The translations under genes were made by a program, and so were the position numbers. Below, piece by piece: positions 1 through 9,700 of a stretch of DNA of 51,109 nucleotides (positions within the stretch are counted from its first letter, which is position 1; each line of letters opens with the position of its first letter). The DNA is from Lysobacterales bacterium (GTDB lineage: Bacteria > Pseudomonadota > Gammaproteobacteria > Xanthomonadales > Ahniellaceae): positions 1-51,109 of the forward strand of contig JACPFU010000040.1 of NCBI GenBank assembly GCA_016182785.1. The letters run 5' to 3'. The notes below the pieces were generated by a model. It saw nothing but the letters and a program-made list of their open reading frames with translations. It did no database searches and had not been told where the DNA came from.

Positions 1-14
1 AAAAGTCGGTCAAA

Positions 15-1154
15 TCAGCGGTTGCAAAACACCCCAAAAACCCCGCATCCTGAGACCCCGTTCGAGTCCCGTTCTAGCCACCCAAAAGTGGCGCCATTAC
101 GGCGATCATCGGTGGCGCCTTTGGGGCGATCAGTGACAGCCGCTTTGCGGTCTTGGGGTGACGAGCTCATGTTGTGGGCCTCCGCGGCGACCAGTAGTGC
201 GATCTCGACAGCGGAGGTTCTGTACGCTGTCACCATCGCCTCGCGCTTGATTTCAGTGGCTTGGGCTGAAGCGAAGGCGTTCTGCGGCGCCATCGCGATG
301 CTTCCGCCATTGGTGCTGGTTGGGGCCAATCCGACGTGACCAGCCGCGAGCAAGAGCACCTGCGTCAGCGACTTACCCACCAACTCTGCGCTCTTGCTTG
401 CGTCGAAGCGCATGCCCTTGATGGTGAAGTCGCCCGGCTCATTCATCTTGATCGCCACATCCAAGTTCCCGCCATGGGCATCGGCTGTGGCGACGTTGAA
501 TCGTTTCCAATTCTTGTCGTCGAGCGTGGCCACAGCGAACGCGTAGTCGGAGCGGGTGAGCGAGCCAGATCCGATGATCGAGTCGGCGGCTTTGGTCTTC
601 TCGGTCGCCACCTCCACCTCCTCACTCACTCCCTCCAGTTCTCCGCATTCGCTGGCGAGGTATTCCGCCCAATCCCCAAGTTCTGCCAATGCGTCCTTTC
701 TCTGCTCGTCATACTGCAGGAATACCAACGCGTTTCTCTCGGAAGCCAAACAAGGCGCCTCCGAAGTCTGCCCGAGTGTGGATCTGGCAGCTTCGCGGCG
801 CGAAGAGACGGCTTCAAGCCCTGGCTCAAATTCGCTCTTAATGTCTTCGACTGCAGCGGCGGAATCCCGGAGCAAGTTCTTGGCTTGAGGTGTCGCAGCA
901 CTCTTCGCCAGTTCACGGAGTTTCGCAGCGCAGGTCGCGGACGCATGCGTGAGGGCGGATCTCGCTTCCTGCATGACAGCCTCATCCTCGCCGGTAAGAA
1001 CTGCTCTGCAGACGCTATGGGCTGTCGCGGCCACGCGGACCGCCCCGATGGCGGATGGGTTGGCGACGTCGGTCTTGATGCTCAACCGCGCGGAGCATCC
1101 GAGTAGAGGTACGGTCAGAACTGCGAGCAGTCTGATTGCCAGTTTCAATTTCAT
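15..1154 (-). CDS. putative lipoprotein, unknown family
   Basis: Unknown 379-residue protein. The N-terminus has a charged start, a hydrophobic stretch and a lipobox (VPLLGC, Cys about residue 20), so it is probably a lipid-anchored envelope protein. The middle (about 60-200) is Ala/Glu-rich and likely helical, with several Cys residues; the C-terminal 60 residues are polar with Arg/Asp-rich segments and two further Cys. I recognise no catalytic motif. Its ATG overlaps the stop of the preceding lipoprotein gene by 4 bases, so the two are probably translated together. Base composition is visibly less GC-rich than the glycerol kinase gene that follows, which may indicate acquired DNA. The stop lies 15 bases from the window edge, so further downstream genes cannot be seen. 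Confidence 0.75.
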   Translation of the reverse strand: MKLKLAIRLLAVLTVPLLGCSARLSIKTDVANPSAIGAVRVAATAHSVCRAVLTGEDEAVMQEARSALTHASATCAAKLRELAKSAATPQAKNLLRDSAAAVEDIKSEFEPGLEAVSSRREAARSTLGQTSEAPCLASERNALVFLQYDEQRKDALAELGDWAEYLASECGELEGVSEEVEVATEKTKAADSIIGSGSLTRSDYAFAVATLDDKNWKRFNVATADAHGGNLDVAIKMNEPGDFTIKGMRFDASKSAELVGKSLTQVLLLAAGHVGLAPTSTNGGSIAMAPQNAFASAQATEIKREAMVTAYRTSAVEIALLVAAEAHNMSSSPQDRKAAVTDRPKGATDDRRNGATFGWLERDSNGVSGCGVFGVFCNR

Positions 1155-1843
1155 GGGGATGCCTCCTGCCGCATAAACCAGCTCTCGGCGTCCCCGATGG
1201 ACGCAAATGACACCGGATGCCCCGCCGCGCGAGCGAGCTCGTTGAGGATGCCCAACACCGAGCCGTTGGCAGTGGTCACGTCCGAATCGTCCGCCAAGGA
1301 ATTCGATAGACTCGTGAGCTGTCGCACTGTGGCCGCAGCGCTGGCCTTGTGCCCCGGCGTCTCAGCGGCGCTCTGCTGAATGTGCTCGATCTGGCTCTTG
1401 TTCACCAGATTGTTGAGCGCCTCCATCGCTGCCTGGTTCTCACTCATCGCTCCGATAGTGTTTGCGATGCTGTCGGCGTTGGTGCTCAGAATCATCACAA
1501 AGCGTCCCCGTCCGTCAGCGGGTGTCAGCGGCTTTACGTTGTCTTCGGTGCCCGGTTCCTTCTGGTCTGCCAAGAAGACGTGCTGTGTCGAGGTGGGCTT
1601 GACCTCGTTGAAGAAGAGGTCGACCGCTCTTTCGTCGTAGTACCCAGCGACATACCTGGCGTTAGAAAAGGACGTTTTCCCAGTGACTTTGAGGCGAAAG
1701 AAGTTCTTCGGCTCCACGCTGTTCTGCCCACTGTAAGTGGCGAAGAAGTGCTCTTCCTTGAAGTTCGCCCCGCAGCCAGAAAGCAAGTTGGCGAGCGCCA
1801 CACCAAGGACCGCTCTCATCAGTGCCATGTGGGGGCCATCCAT
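1151..1843 (-). CDS. putative lipoprotein, unknown family
   Basis: Unknown 230-residue protein with a lipoprotein signal: hydrophobic residues from about 9 to 22 and a lipobox LLSGC with Cys at 24. I chose the first ATG because a GAGGA ribosome-binding site lies about 9 bases upstream; two further Met codons (residues 6 and 9) are alternatives that keep the signal. The mature part starts with a Phe/Tyr-rich segment that may be a beta domain, then has an Ala/Asn/Gln-rich helical half. There is no recognisable enzyme motif. It is the first gene of a two-gene unit with the 379-residue lipoprotein (ATGA overlap), which suggests the two act together at the envelope. Confidence 0.75.
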   Translation of the reverse strand: MDGPHMALMRAVLGVALANLLSGCGANFKEEHFFATYSGQNSVEPKNFFRLKVTGKTSFSNARYVAGYYDERAVDLFFNEVKPTSTQHVFLADQKEPGTEDNVKPLTPADGRGRFVMILSTNADSIANTIGAMSENQAAMEALNNLVNKSQIEHIQQSAAETPGHKASAAATVRQLTSLSNSLADDSDVTTANGSVLGILNELARAAGHPVSFASIGDAESWFMRQEASP

Positions 1844-1899
1844 CTTTCAGTCCTCTGCCGTGGGATGGCACTGTTGCTGCGGGAAGACCCAGCGAGAAA

Positions 1900-1915
1900 C
1901 TGTCAGAACTGACAG
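1900..1915. promoter_or_regulatory. short palindrome in divergent lipoprotein/glpK promoter region
   Basis: The 164-base gap between the divergent lipoprotein and glpK genes contains CTGTCAG-AA-CTGACAG, a perfect 7-base inverted repeat. A third copy of the half-site CTGTCAG occurs at 1982-1988, about 20 bases before the glpK start. It could be an operator for one or both divergent promoters; there is no T-run that would make it a terminator. I do not recognise the cognate regulator. Confidence 0.3.
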
Positions 1916-2007
1916 CTTGCCTGCCCAGCTGCCGTGTGCTGCGTGCCGATGCATCGCGAGATGGCTAGGCTTGGAGCCAGCCTGTCAGAGCGTGGTATGC
2001 GTGCCCC

Positions 2008-3492
2008 ATGACTTCCCCCCTGCTCCTCTCCCTCGACGCCGGTACCACGAGCATTCGCGCGATCGTGTTTGATGCGGCGGGGCGCGCGGTGGCTGCGGCG
2101 CAGCAGGAGTTTGGGCAGCACTATCCGCAGGCGGGGTGGGTGGAGCAGGACGCGGGGGAGATCTGGGCGACGGCGTTGGCGGTGGTGCGGCGGGTGTTGC
2201 TGGAGGGCGGGATTGCGGCGGATCGGATTGTGGCGCTGGGGATTGCCAACCAGCGCGAGACGACGGTGTTGTGGGAACGCGCGAGCGGGCGGCCGTTGCA
2301 TCGCGCGATCGTGTGGCAGGACCGGCGCACGGCGGATCGCTGCGAGCAGTTGCACGCCGCTGGCCACGAGGAGTGGGTCGCGGCGAAGACCGGGTTGTTG
2401 CTCGATCCGTATTTCTCGGCGACCAAGATCGCGTGGCTGCTCGACCATGTCGATGGTGCGCGCGCGGCCGCGGAGGCGGGTGCGTTGTGCTGCGGCACCA
2501 TCGACACCTGGCTGCTGTGGAAGCTGACTCAGGGGCGGACGTTTGCGACCGATGCGACGAATGCCTCGCGCACCTTGTTGTTCGACCTGCGCACGCAGCA
2601 GTGGGATGCAGAACTGCTGGAGCTGTTCCGCGTGCCGCGCGCGCTGCTGCCCGAGGTGCGCGACTCGAATGGCGACTACGGCAGCACCGATGCCGCGCTG
2701 TTTGGCGTGTCGATTCCGATTCGTGGCGTGCTCGGCGACCAGCAGGCGGCGCTGGTCGGCCAGGCCTGCTTCGCACCGGGCATGATCAAGGCGACCTATG
2801 GCACCGGCGCCTTCGTGGTGATGAACACCGGCGCCGAGATTGTGCGCTCGCGCAACCGCCTGCTCGCCACCGTTGCCTATCGCATCGATGGCGTGCCCAC
2901 GTACGCGCTCGAAGGCAGCATCTTCGTCGCCGGCGCGGCGCTGCAGTGGTTGCGCGACGGACTGAAGCTGATCGCGAACGCGGCGCAGAGCGAGACCATC
3001 GCCGCGCATGCACACGGCAACCGCGGCGTGTATCTGGTGCCCGCGTTCACCGGCCTCGGCGCGCCGCACTGGGACCCGCATGCGCGCGGCGCCATCCTCG
3101 GGCTGACCCGCGACAGCGGCATCGGCGAGATCGTCACGGCCGCGCTGCAATCGGTCTGCTTCCAGACCCGCGACCTGCTCGCCGCGATGCAGCGCGACGG
3201 CGCCAGCAGCGCCTGCACCTTGCGCATCGACGGCGGCATGGCGGCGAACCGCTGGTTCGCGCAGGCGCTTGCCGACCTGCTCGGGGTGCCGGTCGATCGA
3301 CCGCGCGTGGTCGAGACCACCGCGCTTGGCGCCGCCTGCATGGCCGGGCTGGGCGCCGGGGTATTCTCGTCGCCGGCGCAGATCGCCGCGCAGTGGGCGT
3401 GCGAGCAGCGCTTCGAGGTGCAGATGGATGGCGGTGAACGCGATGGTCTGTATCGCGACTGGAACGAGGCGGTACGACGAACCCGGGGGTGA
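2008..3492 (+). CDS. glpK: glycerol kinase
   Basis: ATP-dependent phosphorylation of glycerol to sn-glycerol 3-phosphate in the cytoplasm, the entry step of glycerol catabolism. The protein has 494 residues, close to the usual 500 of the FGGY kinase family. The N-terminal phosphate-binding motif [13 protein letters not shown] is at residues 9-21, followed by the [10 protein letters not shown] segment and [10 protein letters not shown]. The C-terminal half has [12 protein letters not shown] and the family signature [20 protein letters not shown], with the adenosine-binding GGMAANRW near residue 410. Only 3 bases separate its stop from the DUF1801 gene, which in turn overlaps a nitroreductase, so the three form one transcription unit. 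No glycerol facilitator or glycerol-3-phosphate dehydrogenase gene is nearby. Confidence 0.97.
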   Translation: MTSPLLLSLDAGTTSIRAIVFDAAGRAVAAAQQEFGQHYPQAGWVEQDAGEIWATALAVVRRVLLEGGIAADRIVALGIANQRETTVLWERASGRPLHRAIVWQDRRTADRCEQLHAAGHEEWVAAKTGLLLDPYFSATKIAWLLDHVDGARAAAEAGALCCGTIDTWLLWKLTQGRTFATDATNASRTLLFDLRTQQWDAELLELFRVPRALLPEVRDSNGDYGSTDAALFGVSIPIRGVLGDQQAALVGQACFAPGMIKATYGTGAFVVMNTGAEIVRSRNRLLATVAYRIDGVPTYALEGSIFVAGAALQWLRDGLKLIANAAQSETIAAHAHGNRGVYLVPAFTGLGAPHWDPHARGAILGLTRDSGIGEIVTAALQSVCFQTRDLLAAMQRDGASSACTLRIDGGMAANRWFAQALADLLGVPVDRPRVVETTALGAACMAGLGAGVFSSPAQIAAQWACEQRFEVQMDGGERDGLYRDWNEAVRRTRG

Positions 3493-3495
3493 GGC

Positions 3496-4023
3496 ATGCA
3501 ATCGAACGCGAACACGGTGGACGAATACCTGGCCAGCCTGCCCGAGGAGCGCCGCGTCGCGCTCGCCGCGGTGCGCAAGGTGATCCTCGACCACATCGAC
3601 CCCGAATTCAGCGAGGGCATGGCCTACGGCATGATCGGCTACGCGGTGCCGCACGCGCGCTATCCCGTCGGCTATCACTGCAATCCGAAGCAGCCGCTGC
3701 CGTTCGCCGGGCTGGCTTCGCAGAAGCAATACCTGTCGCTGTACCTGTGCAGTGCCTACGCCGGCAGCGACAGCGACGCGCAGTCGCGCTGGTTGCGCGA
3801 GGCGTGGGCGGCGAGCGGCAAGAAGCTCGACATGGGCAAGGGTTGCGTGCGCTTTCGCAAGCTCGAAGACCTGCCGCTTGAGGTCATCGGCGAATTTTTC
3901 CGGCGCATGACCGCGGAACGCTTCATCGCCGGCTACGAGGCGGCGCGGGCCGCGCATCGACCGACGCCGCGCGCCGAGATCCGCACTCGCGCCGCGGCCA
4001 AGCCGAAGGCCCACCGCGCGTGA
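3496..4023 (+). CDS. DUF1801 domain protein
   Basis: A 175-residue protein of the DUF1801 (YdhG-like) family, which has no settled biochemical role. Family marks are the opening [13 protein letters not shown], the [12 protein letters not shown] segment with its following tyrosines, and the [16 protein letters not shown] core at about residues 72-87. The last 25 residues are an Arg/Lys/Ala-rich tail that is probably disordered. It starts 3 bases after glpK and its TGA overlaps the GTG start of the next gene, so it is the middle gene of a coupled three-gene unit. Nothing links it mechanistically to glycerol use. Confidence 0.85.
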   Translation: MQSNANTVDEYLASLPEERRVALAAVRKVILDHIDPEFSEGMAYGMIGYAVPHARYPVGYHCNPKQPLPFAGLASQKQYLSLYLCSAYAGSDSDAQSRWLREAWAASGKKLDMGKGCVRFRKLEDLPLEVIGEFFRRMTAERFIAGYEAARAAHRPTPRAEIRTRAAAKPKAHRA

Positions 4024-4691
4024 CTCGGCCGGGATTCCTGCCGCTGCCGCTGCGGCCATGGCCAGGGGATGAGGCGGCGGTCGAGCGCGCGCGCGAGTTC
4101 GCGGCGACGATGGCGACGCGACGCACGGTGCGCGACTTCGCGCCGACACCGGTGCCGCGCGCACTGATCGAACAGGCCTTGCGCGCGGCCGCGAGCGCGC
4201 CGAGCGGCGCCAACCAGCAGCCGTGGCGCTTCGTCGCGGTCGCCGACGCGACGATGAAGGCGCAGATCCGCGGCGCCGCCGAAGCCGAGGAGCGCGAGTT
4301 CTACGCGCGTCGCGCGCCGGAAGAATGGCTGGACGCGCTCGCCCCACTCGGCACCGACGCGTGCAAGCCGTTCCTGGAGACCGCGCCGTGGCTGATCGCA
4401 GTGTTCTACGAACGCTGGGGCGTGGATGGCGAAGGCCACAAGCAGAAGCGCTACTACCCGCAGGAGTCGGTCGGCATCGCCACCGGCTTGCTGATCGCCG
4501 CGTTGCACCAGGCCGGGCTGGCCACGCTCACGCACACGCCGAGCCCGATGGGGTTCCTCGGTGAATTGCTGCAACGGCCGAAGCAGGAGATGCCGTTCCT
4601 GCTGCTGGTGGTCGGCCACCCGGCCGCGAACTGCGTAGTGCCTGCCATCGAGCGCCTGCCGCTCACCACCGTCGCGCAGTTCATCGACTGA
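4020..4691 (+). CDS. nitroreductase-fold flavoprotein, iodotyrosine-deiodinase type
   Basis: FMN-dependent oxidoreductase of 223 residues. RRTVRDF (34-40) and PSGANQQPW (61-69) are the FMN-binding signatures of the nitroreductase fold. The lid carries Glu91, Tyr95 and Lys116, the same residues and spacing as the substrate-zwitterion clamp of iodotyrosine deiodinase (E157, Y161, K182 in the human enzyme), and the later segments [12 protein letters not shown] and [12 protein letters not shown] also match that subfamily. I therefore infer a reductive halotyrosine dehalogenase rather than a generic nitroreductase. Start: GTG at 4020, giving a GTGA overlap with the DUF1801 stop; the nearest ATG would cut off the N-terminal helix. 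The gene ends where the convergent TPR gene ends, with no spacer. Confidence 0.85.
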   Translation: MTRPGFLPLPLRPWPGDEAAVERAREFAATMATRRTVRDFAPTPVPRALIEQALRAAASAPSGANQQPWRFVAVADATMKAQIRGAAEAEEREFYARRAPEEWLDALAPLGTDACKPFLETAPWLIAVFYERWGVDGEGHKQKRYYPQESVGIATGLLIAALHQAGLATLTHTPSPMGFLGELLQRPKQEMPFLLLVVGHPAANCVVPAIERLPLTTVAQFID

Positions 4692-6722
4692 CTACGCCGC
4701 GAGTGGCAACAGCACCCGCAGCAACTGCCCGGTTTCGGGGGCGCTGGCGGCGATGCTGTCGATGCTGCCGCCGGCGCGCAGGATGGTCTCGCGCAGCAGG
4801 CCGAGGCCAAGACGGCGCGGCGTCTCGCTGTCGCCGGCACCCGAGGCGCGTTGCGCATCCAGCAACAGTGCGCGCAGCTCACCGTCGTGGTCGGACAGGG
4901 TCAATACCGCGTGCGCGGCCTCGGCGCGCAGGGCCACCGCGATGTTGCTGTCGGCCGGATTGCGGCGCAGGGTCTGGTCGAGCAGTTCGGCACACAGCCG
5001 CACCATCGAGTCGACGTCGGCGCAGACCGCGATCGCGGGTGCAATCGCCGCTTGCAGCCGCTGCTGGCGTTGCCGCGCGCGCGCCTCGGCCTCGCTGACG
5101 CAGCGCGCCAGCAACTCGGACAGATCGACGTGCGGCGACGCCAGGTCGTCGCGTTGCTGCGCGGTTTCGCGCAGCCGCACCACGGTCTGCAGCAGATCGT
5201 TGGCGGTTCGCGCGATCGCCGCCATCGGCCGCGACCACTCGGGATTGGCGTGATGCACCGCGAGCAGCCGCTCGGCGCTGCCGCGGATCTCGGCCAGCGG
5301 TCCCTGCAGGTCCTCGCCGGCGAGCGCGAGCAGGCGCTGGTTCAACTCCGCCGCCTCGCGCGCACGGCGCGCCTGGTGCTCGGCCTGCGCCAGCGCATCG
5401 CGCAGCACCTCGTCCTGCGCCGCCAGGGTCTCGGCGCGCAGGCGACGGTCGCGTCCGATCCACACCAGCAGCACGATCGCCACCAGCGCGGCGATGCCGA
5501 CGCCGATCGCGCTGCGCAACAGGATGCGGCTGCGCCCGAGCTCCGCCGCCTGCGCCGCGGCGCGTTCGCGCATCAGCGTCACCTCGGCTTCGGCCTGCTG
5601 GCCCTCGTAGCGCGCGCGCACCAGCGCCACGCGCGCGTCGTCGCGCTGGCGACGCTGCGCCGCGGCCTCGCGTTCAATTTCCTCCATCAGCGCGATCGCG
5701 TTCACCGCGTCGCCCTTGGCCGCGAGGATGTTCGCGAGCAGGCGCTTGGCGCGCGCGCGGCGCGCCGGGTCGTCCTGCTCGTTGCTCGCGACCACCGCCG
5801 CACGCGCCTCGCGTTCGGCGTTGAGCAGGGCATAGTCACGCGCCTCGCCTTCGAGACCGTGCGCGCGCAGCAGCCACACTTCGCCGCGCGCGCGCAGTGC
5901 CGCGGAGATGCCGACGGCATGCTCCAGATCGCGCGCGATCGCCTCGCCGCGCTGGATGTCGGCGAGCGCAGCGTCGAAGTGGCCGTCGCGGCCATGCGCG
6001 ACACCGCGGTTGGACAGGGCCAGGCCCTGGCCGACGCGATCGCCATCACGTTCGTGCGCGGCGATGGCACGGTCGAGCAGCTCGATCGCCTGCTGCGTGG
6101 CGCCGGCTTCGAGCGTCAGGTCGGCGAGGTTGTTGAGCACCGCGCCGATGCCCTTTTCGATGCCGTGCGCCTGCTTCATCTCCAGCGCGCGCTGGTAGTG
6201 CTCGCGCGCGCGTGCCGGGTCGCCGAGGTTGTCGAGAGTGTTGCCGAGGTTGATCAGCACCGCCGAGGCGCTGGCGTACTTGCCTTGCGCCTCGTAGATC
6301 TTCAGCGCTTCGCCCTGCGCCTCGAGCGCGTCGGCATGCAGCCCGCCGAGGTCCAGCGTGATGCCGAGATTGGCCTGGGCGCTGGCATAGCCGGCCTGGT
6401 CGCTGGCCGCGCGCGCGATCGCCACCGCGCGCTCGAACTCGAGTACCGCCGAGCCGTAGCGCCCGCGCTGGCGTTCGACCGAACCGAGATTGACGCGTGC
6501 CGCCGCCTCGCCGCTGCGGTCGTGCTGCCGCTGCGCCAGTTGCAGCGCCTGCTGCGCGCGCTGCTGCGCCTGCTGCGGGTCGCTGCGCAACAACGCGCGC
6601 GCCTCGGCGTTGAGGCGCGCCACTTCGTCCTGCGTTGCCTGCGCGACGCACGTGCCTGCCGCCACCGCGCAAGCGCACAGCAGTCCCATCCGCAGCCGCC
6701 AGCGCCGGAAAGCGATTCGCAT
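4692..6722 (-). CDS. TPR sensor protein with degenerate histidine-kinase core
   Basis: A 676-residue envelope protein: signal peptide or N-terminal anchor (1-28), a long array of tetratricopeptide repeats (about 30-350), a coiled-coil, one transmembrane segment (about 400-422), a second coiled-coil, then regions that line up with HisKA and HATPase domains. The phosphoacceptor His is replaced: where kinases read H-E-L-R-x-P-L, this has E470-D-L-Q-G-P-L. The N-box Asn is Gln583 and the G1 box is eroded (DHDGEL, 611-616), while the G2-like GLGL (639-642) remains. The topology is that of a periplasmic TPR sensor kinase, but it is probably not a working kinase; a scaffold or partner role is possible. 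It lies 56 bases downstream of the SNF2 gene on the same strand. No response regulator is adjacent. Confidence 0.8.
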   Translation of the reverse strand: MRIAFRRWRLRMGLLCACAVAAGTCVAQATQDEVARLNAEARALLRSDPQQAQQRAQQALQLAQRQHDRSGEAAARVNLGSVERQRGRYGSAVLEFERAVAIARAASDQAGYASAQANLGITLDLGGLHADALEAQGEALKIYEAQGKYASASAVLINLGNTLDNLGDPARAREHYQRALEMKQAHGIEKGIGAVLNNLADLTLEAGATQQAIELLDRAIAAHERDGDRVGQGLALSNRGVAHGRDGHFDAALADIQRGEAIARDLEHAVGISAALRARGEVWLLRAHGLEGEARDYALLNAEREARAAVVASNEQDDPARRARAKRLLANILAAKGDAVNAIALMEEIEREAAAQRRQRDDARVALVRARYEGQQAEAEVTLMRERAAAQAAELGRSRILLRSAIGVGIAALVAIVLLVWIGRDRRLRAETLAAQDEVLRDALAQAEHQARRAREAAELNQRLLALAGEDLQGPLAEIRGSAERLLAVHHANPEWSRPMAAIARTANDLLQTVVRLRETAQQRDDLASPHVDLSELLARCVSEAEARARQRQQRLQAAIAPAIAVCADVDSMVRLCAELLDQTLRRNPADSNIAVALRAEAAHAVLTLSDHDGELRALLLDAQRASGAGDSETPRRLGLGLLRETILRAGGSIDSIAASAPETGQLLRVLLPLAA

Positions 6723-6778
6723 CGGGTTTGCCTCCGCGCGCCGAGCTTAGCCGGAAGCGCCGAGCGCGGCCTGCGCGC

Positions 6779-9700
6779 TCAGGCGTCAAACAAGGTCAGC
6801 AGGTCCTCGGCCGACAGCGTCGACAGCATGGCCTCGCCCTGCTCCAGCACCGCATCGGCGATCTCGCGCTTGCGTTGCTTGAGCGCGTGCATGCGCTCCT
6901 CGACGGTGCCGCGGCATTGCAGTTCGTAGATGAACACCGGCTTGTCCTGGCCGATGCGGTGCGCGCGGTCGATCGCCTGGGCTTCCGCAGCAGGATTCCA
7001 CCACGGGTCGTAGAGCACGACGGTGTCGGCGCGGGTCAGGTTCAAGCCCACGCCGCCGGCCTTCAGCGAGATCAGGAACACCGGTACCTGGCCGTCCTGG
7101 AAACGCGCGACCTGCACTTCGCGGCGCTTGGTGCTGCCATCGAGCCGCGCATAGGTGATGCCCTGCGCGATCAGCGCCTCCTGGATCAGGTCGAGCATGC
7201 GCGTGAACTGCGAGAACACCAGCACCGCGCGGCCTTCGTCGACCAGCGTCGGCACCAGGTCCATGAGCGCGTCGAGCTTGGCCGAACTGACGTCCTCGGC
7301 CTTGCGCCCGGCCTCGATCAGGCGCGGGTCGCAGCAGATCTGGCGCAGCTTGAGCAGCGCGTCGAGGATGGTGATCTGGGCGCCGCCGAAGCCCTGCGCC
7401 GCGAGCGCTTCGCGCACCCGCGCTTCCATCTGCACGCGCACCGTCTCGTACAGGTCGCGCTGGCCGCCTTCGAGTTCCACCGGCTGCACGATCAGCGTGC
7501 GCGACGGCAGGTCGCGCGCCACTTCGGACTTGCGCCGGCGCAGCAGGAACGGTGCGATGCGCTTGCGCAGGCGCTCGGCGGCGTCGCTGTCGCGGTCGCG
7601 CTCGATCGGCTGGCGGAAGCGGGTGCGGAATTGCTCGTGGCTGCCGAGCAGGCCGGGGAAGGCGAGGTCGAATTGCGCTTTGAGTTCGCCCAGATGGTTC
7701 TCCACCGGCGTACCGGTGAGGCACAGGCGGCGTGCGGCATCGAGCTGCGAGGCGGCGCCGTGGCTGCGGCTGGAGGCGTTCTTCAGCCACTGCGCCTCGT
7801 CGAACACGGCGAGCGCGAAGCGCTGCGCCTTGAGCTGCTCGATGTCGCGCCACAGCAGCGCGTAACTGGTGATCACCAGGTCGGTCTCGGCGAGCGCGTC
7901 GAAGTGCCCGTGGCGCTCGGCGCCGGACAGCACGCGCACGCGCAGCATCGGCGCGAAGCGCTCGGCTTCGGCGCGCCAGTTGTCGACCACGCTGGTCGGG
8001 CACAGCACCAGCACCGGCCCGTCGAGCCGGCCTTCGTGCTTGAGTGCGGCGACGTGCGCCAGCACCTGCACGGTCTTGCCGAGGCCCATGTCGTCGGCGA
8101 GCACGCCGCCGAACTGGAACTCCTGCAGGAAGTCGAGCCAGGCCAGGCCTTCCTTCTGGTACGGACGCAGCTCGGCGTTGAATCCGGGCGGCGGCTCGCG
8201 CGCGTCGACGCCGCGGAAGGCGCGCACGCGCTCGATGAAATCGGCGGCTTCCCGGCTTGGCAGGAAACGCCAGTCCGGCGCCGGGTCGAGCGCGGCGATG
8301 CGCGCACGCGGCAGGCCCAGGCGACCGTCGCCGGTGGTGTCGAGGTCGGCAACCAGATCGAGCAGCGGCGTCAGGCGTTCGTTGGCGATGAACACGCGGC
8401 GGCCGTCCGGCAGCGTCAGCCGCAAGCCGTCCGGACGCTGCTCCTCCGGGCGCGACAGCGCCTCCAGCAGCACCGGCACCAGGTCCACCGGCTGGCCCTC
8501 GACGTCGATGCCAAGGCGCACCGAGAACCAGTCGTTGCCGTCCTCCTCGACGCGCAGGTCGAGCGCGCCGACCTCGGGCTCGAGCGCGATCGGGAACTCG
8601 TCGTTGGAGCGCAGCTCGATGCGGTTCGCGCCGGCGTCGCGGCGCAGCTCGGCAATCCATGCCTGCAGCTCGCCGTTCTTCAGGCGACCGTTCCAGTACC
8701 AGTGTTCGGCCGGAGCGCCGAGCGCATGCGCGCTGCCCGGCTTGAAGCCGTGGCGGGCGAGGAACTGGCTGGCGCGCGCCTCGGCCTCGACGTCGCGCGC
8801 GAGCACGTGCACGCGGCCATCGTCGCCACGCCAGCGCAGCTCGGGCGCGCGATCGCCGGCGCGCACCTCGTGGCGTCCGTAGCGGAAGCCGAGGTGTGCG
8901 GTGGCCTGGGTCAGCAGGTCAGGACGGTTCAGGTACGGCGCGCCGCCGATCAGCACCACCGCGGTCGGTGCGATCGGCGAGGCCGGGGTCGTCGCCAGCT
9001 GCTGCGGCATCGGCAGCGCACCGCGCGGGAACAGCCGTGCCAGCGCGGTGCTGGCCAGCTCCACCTCGTCCGGGGCAACCGGCGGCAAGTCGCGCAGCCG
9101 TGCCAGCGCCTGGTCGTCGAGGTCGGTCAAGGTCGGGCCGAGCAAGGCTCCGGCCGCGTCCAGGTAGCGCCGGTAGCGGGTGTTGGCGATGGCGATGCCG
9201 GTGGGCTCGACGCGCAGCTGCAGGTGCTGGTCGCCACTCGCTGCCAGCACCCATTCGGCGAGCAGCGGCCGCACCGGCCCGGCATGCAGCACGGGTCCCT
9301 GCAGGTGGTGCAGGCGCAGCTCGATGCCGAGCGTGAACAGCTGCGCGAGCAGCGCCTCGATCGGGCCGTCGAACAGCAGCCAGTATTCGCCGTCGATGAA
9401 CTCGATGCCGTCGAAGCCGAGCAGCGACAGCCCGGCCAGGCGCTCGTGCATCGGCCATGACTGCAGCGTCTGCAGCACGCGCGGCGATTCCAGATCGACG
9501 CGGCGCGGATGCGACCAGCGACCCTCCTTGCCGCGACGCGCACGCAGCGGCCGGAACAGCATGCGTGTGGACTCGTCGAGCGTGACCAGCACCACCAGCT
9601 CGGTCGCCTCGCGCGGCAGGTCGCTGATGCTGGTGTGCTCGGCCAGCAGTTGCCACAGGCTCGGGGCGCTCGCGCCCGGTTCGTCGCCACGCGCCGGCAC

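Noticed and set aside
4851..6929. 692-codon open frame on the plus strand
   Set aside because: Antisense to the TPR pseudokinase gene, composition is Arg/Gln/Ala-rich with no domain.
6635..9460. 941-codon open frame on the plus strand
   Set aside because: Antisense to the SNF2 gene, low-complexity Arg/Gln/Ala composition, no ribosome-binding site or domain.
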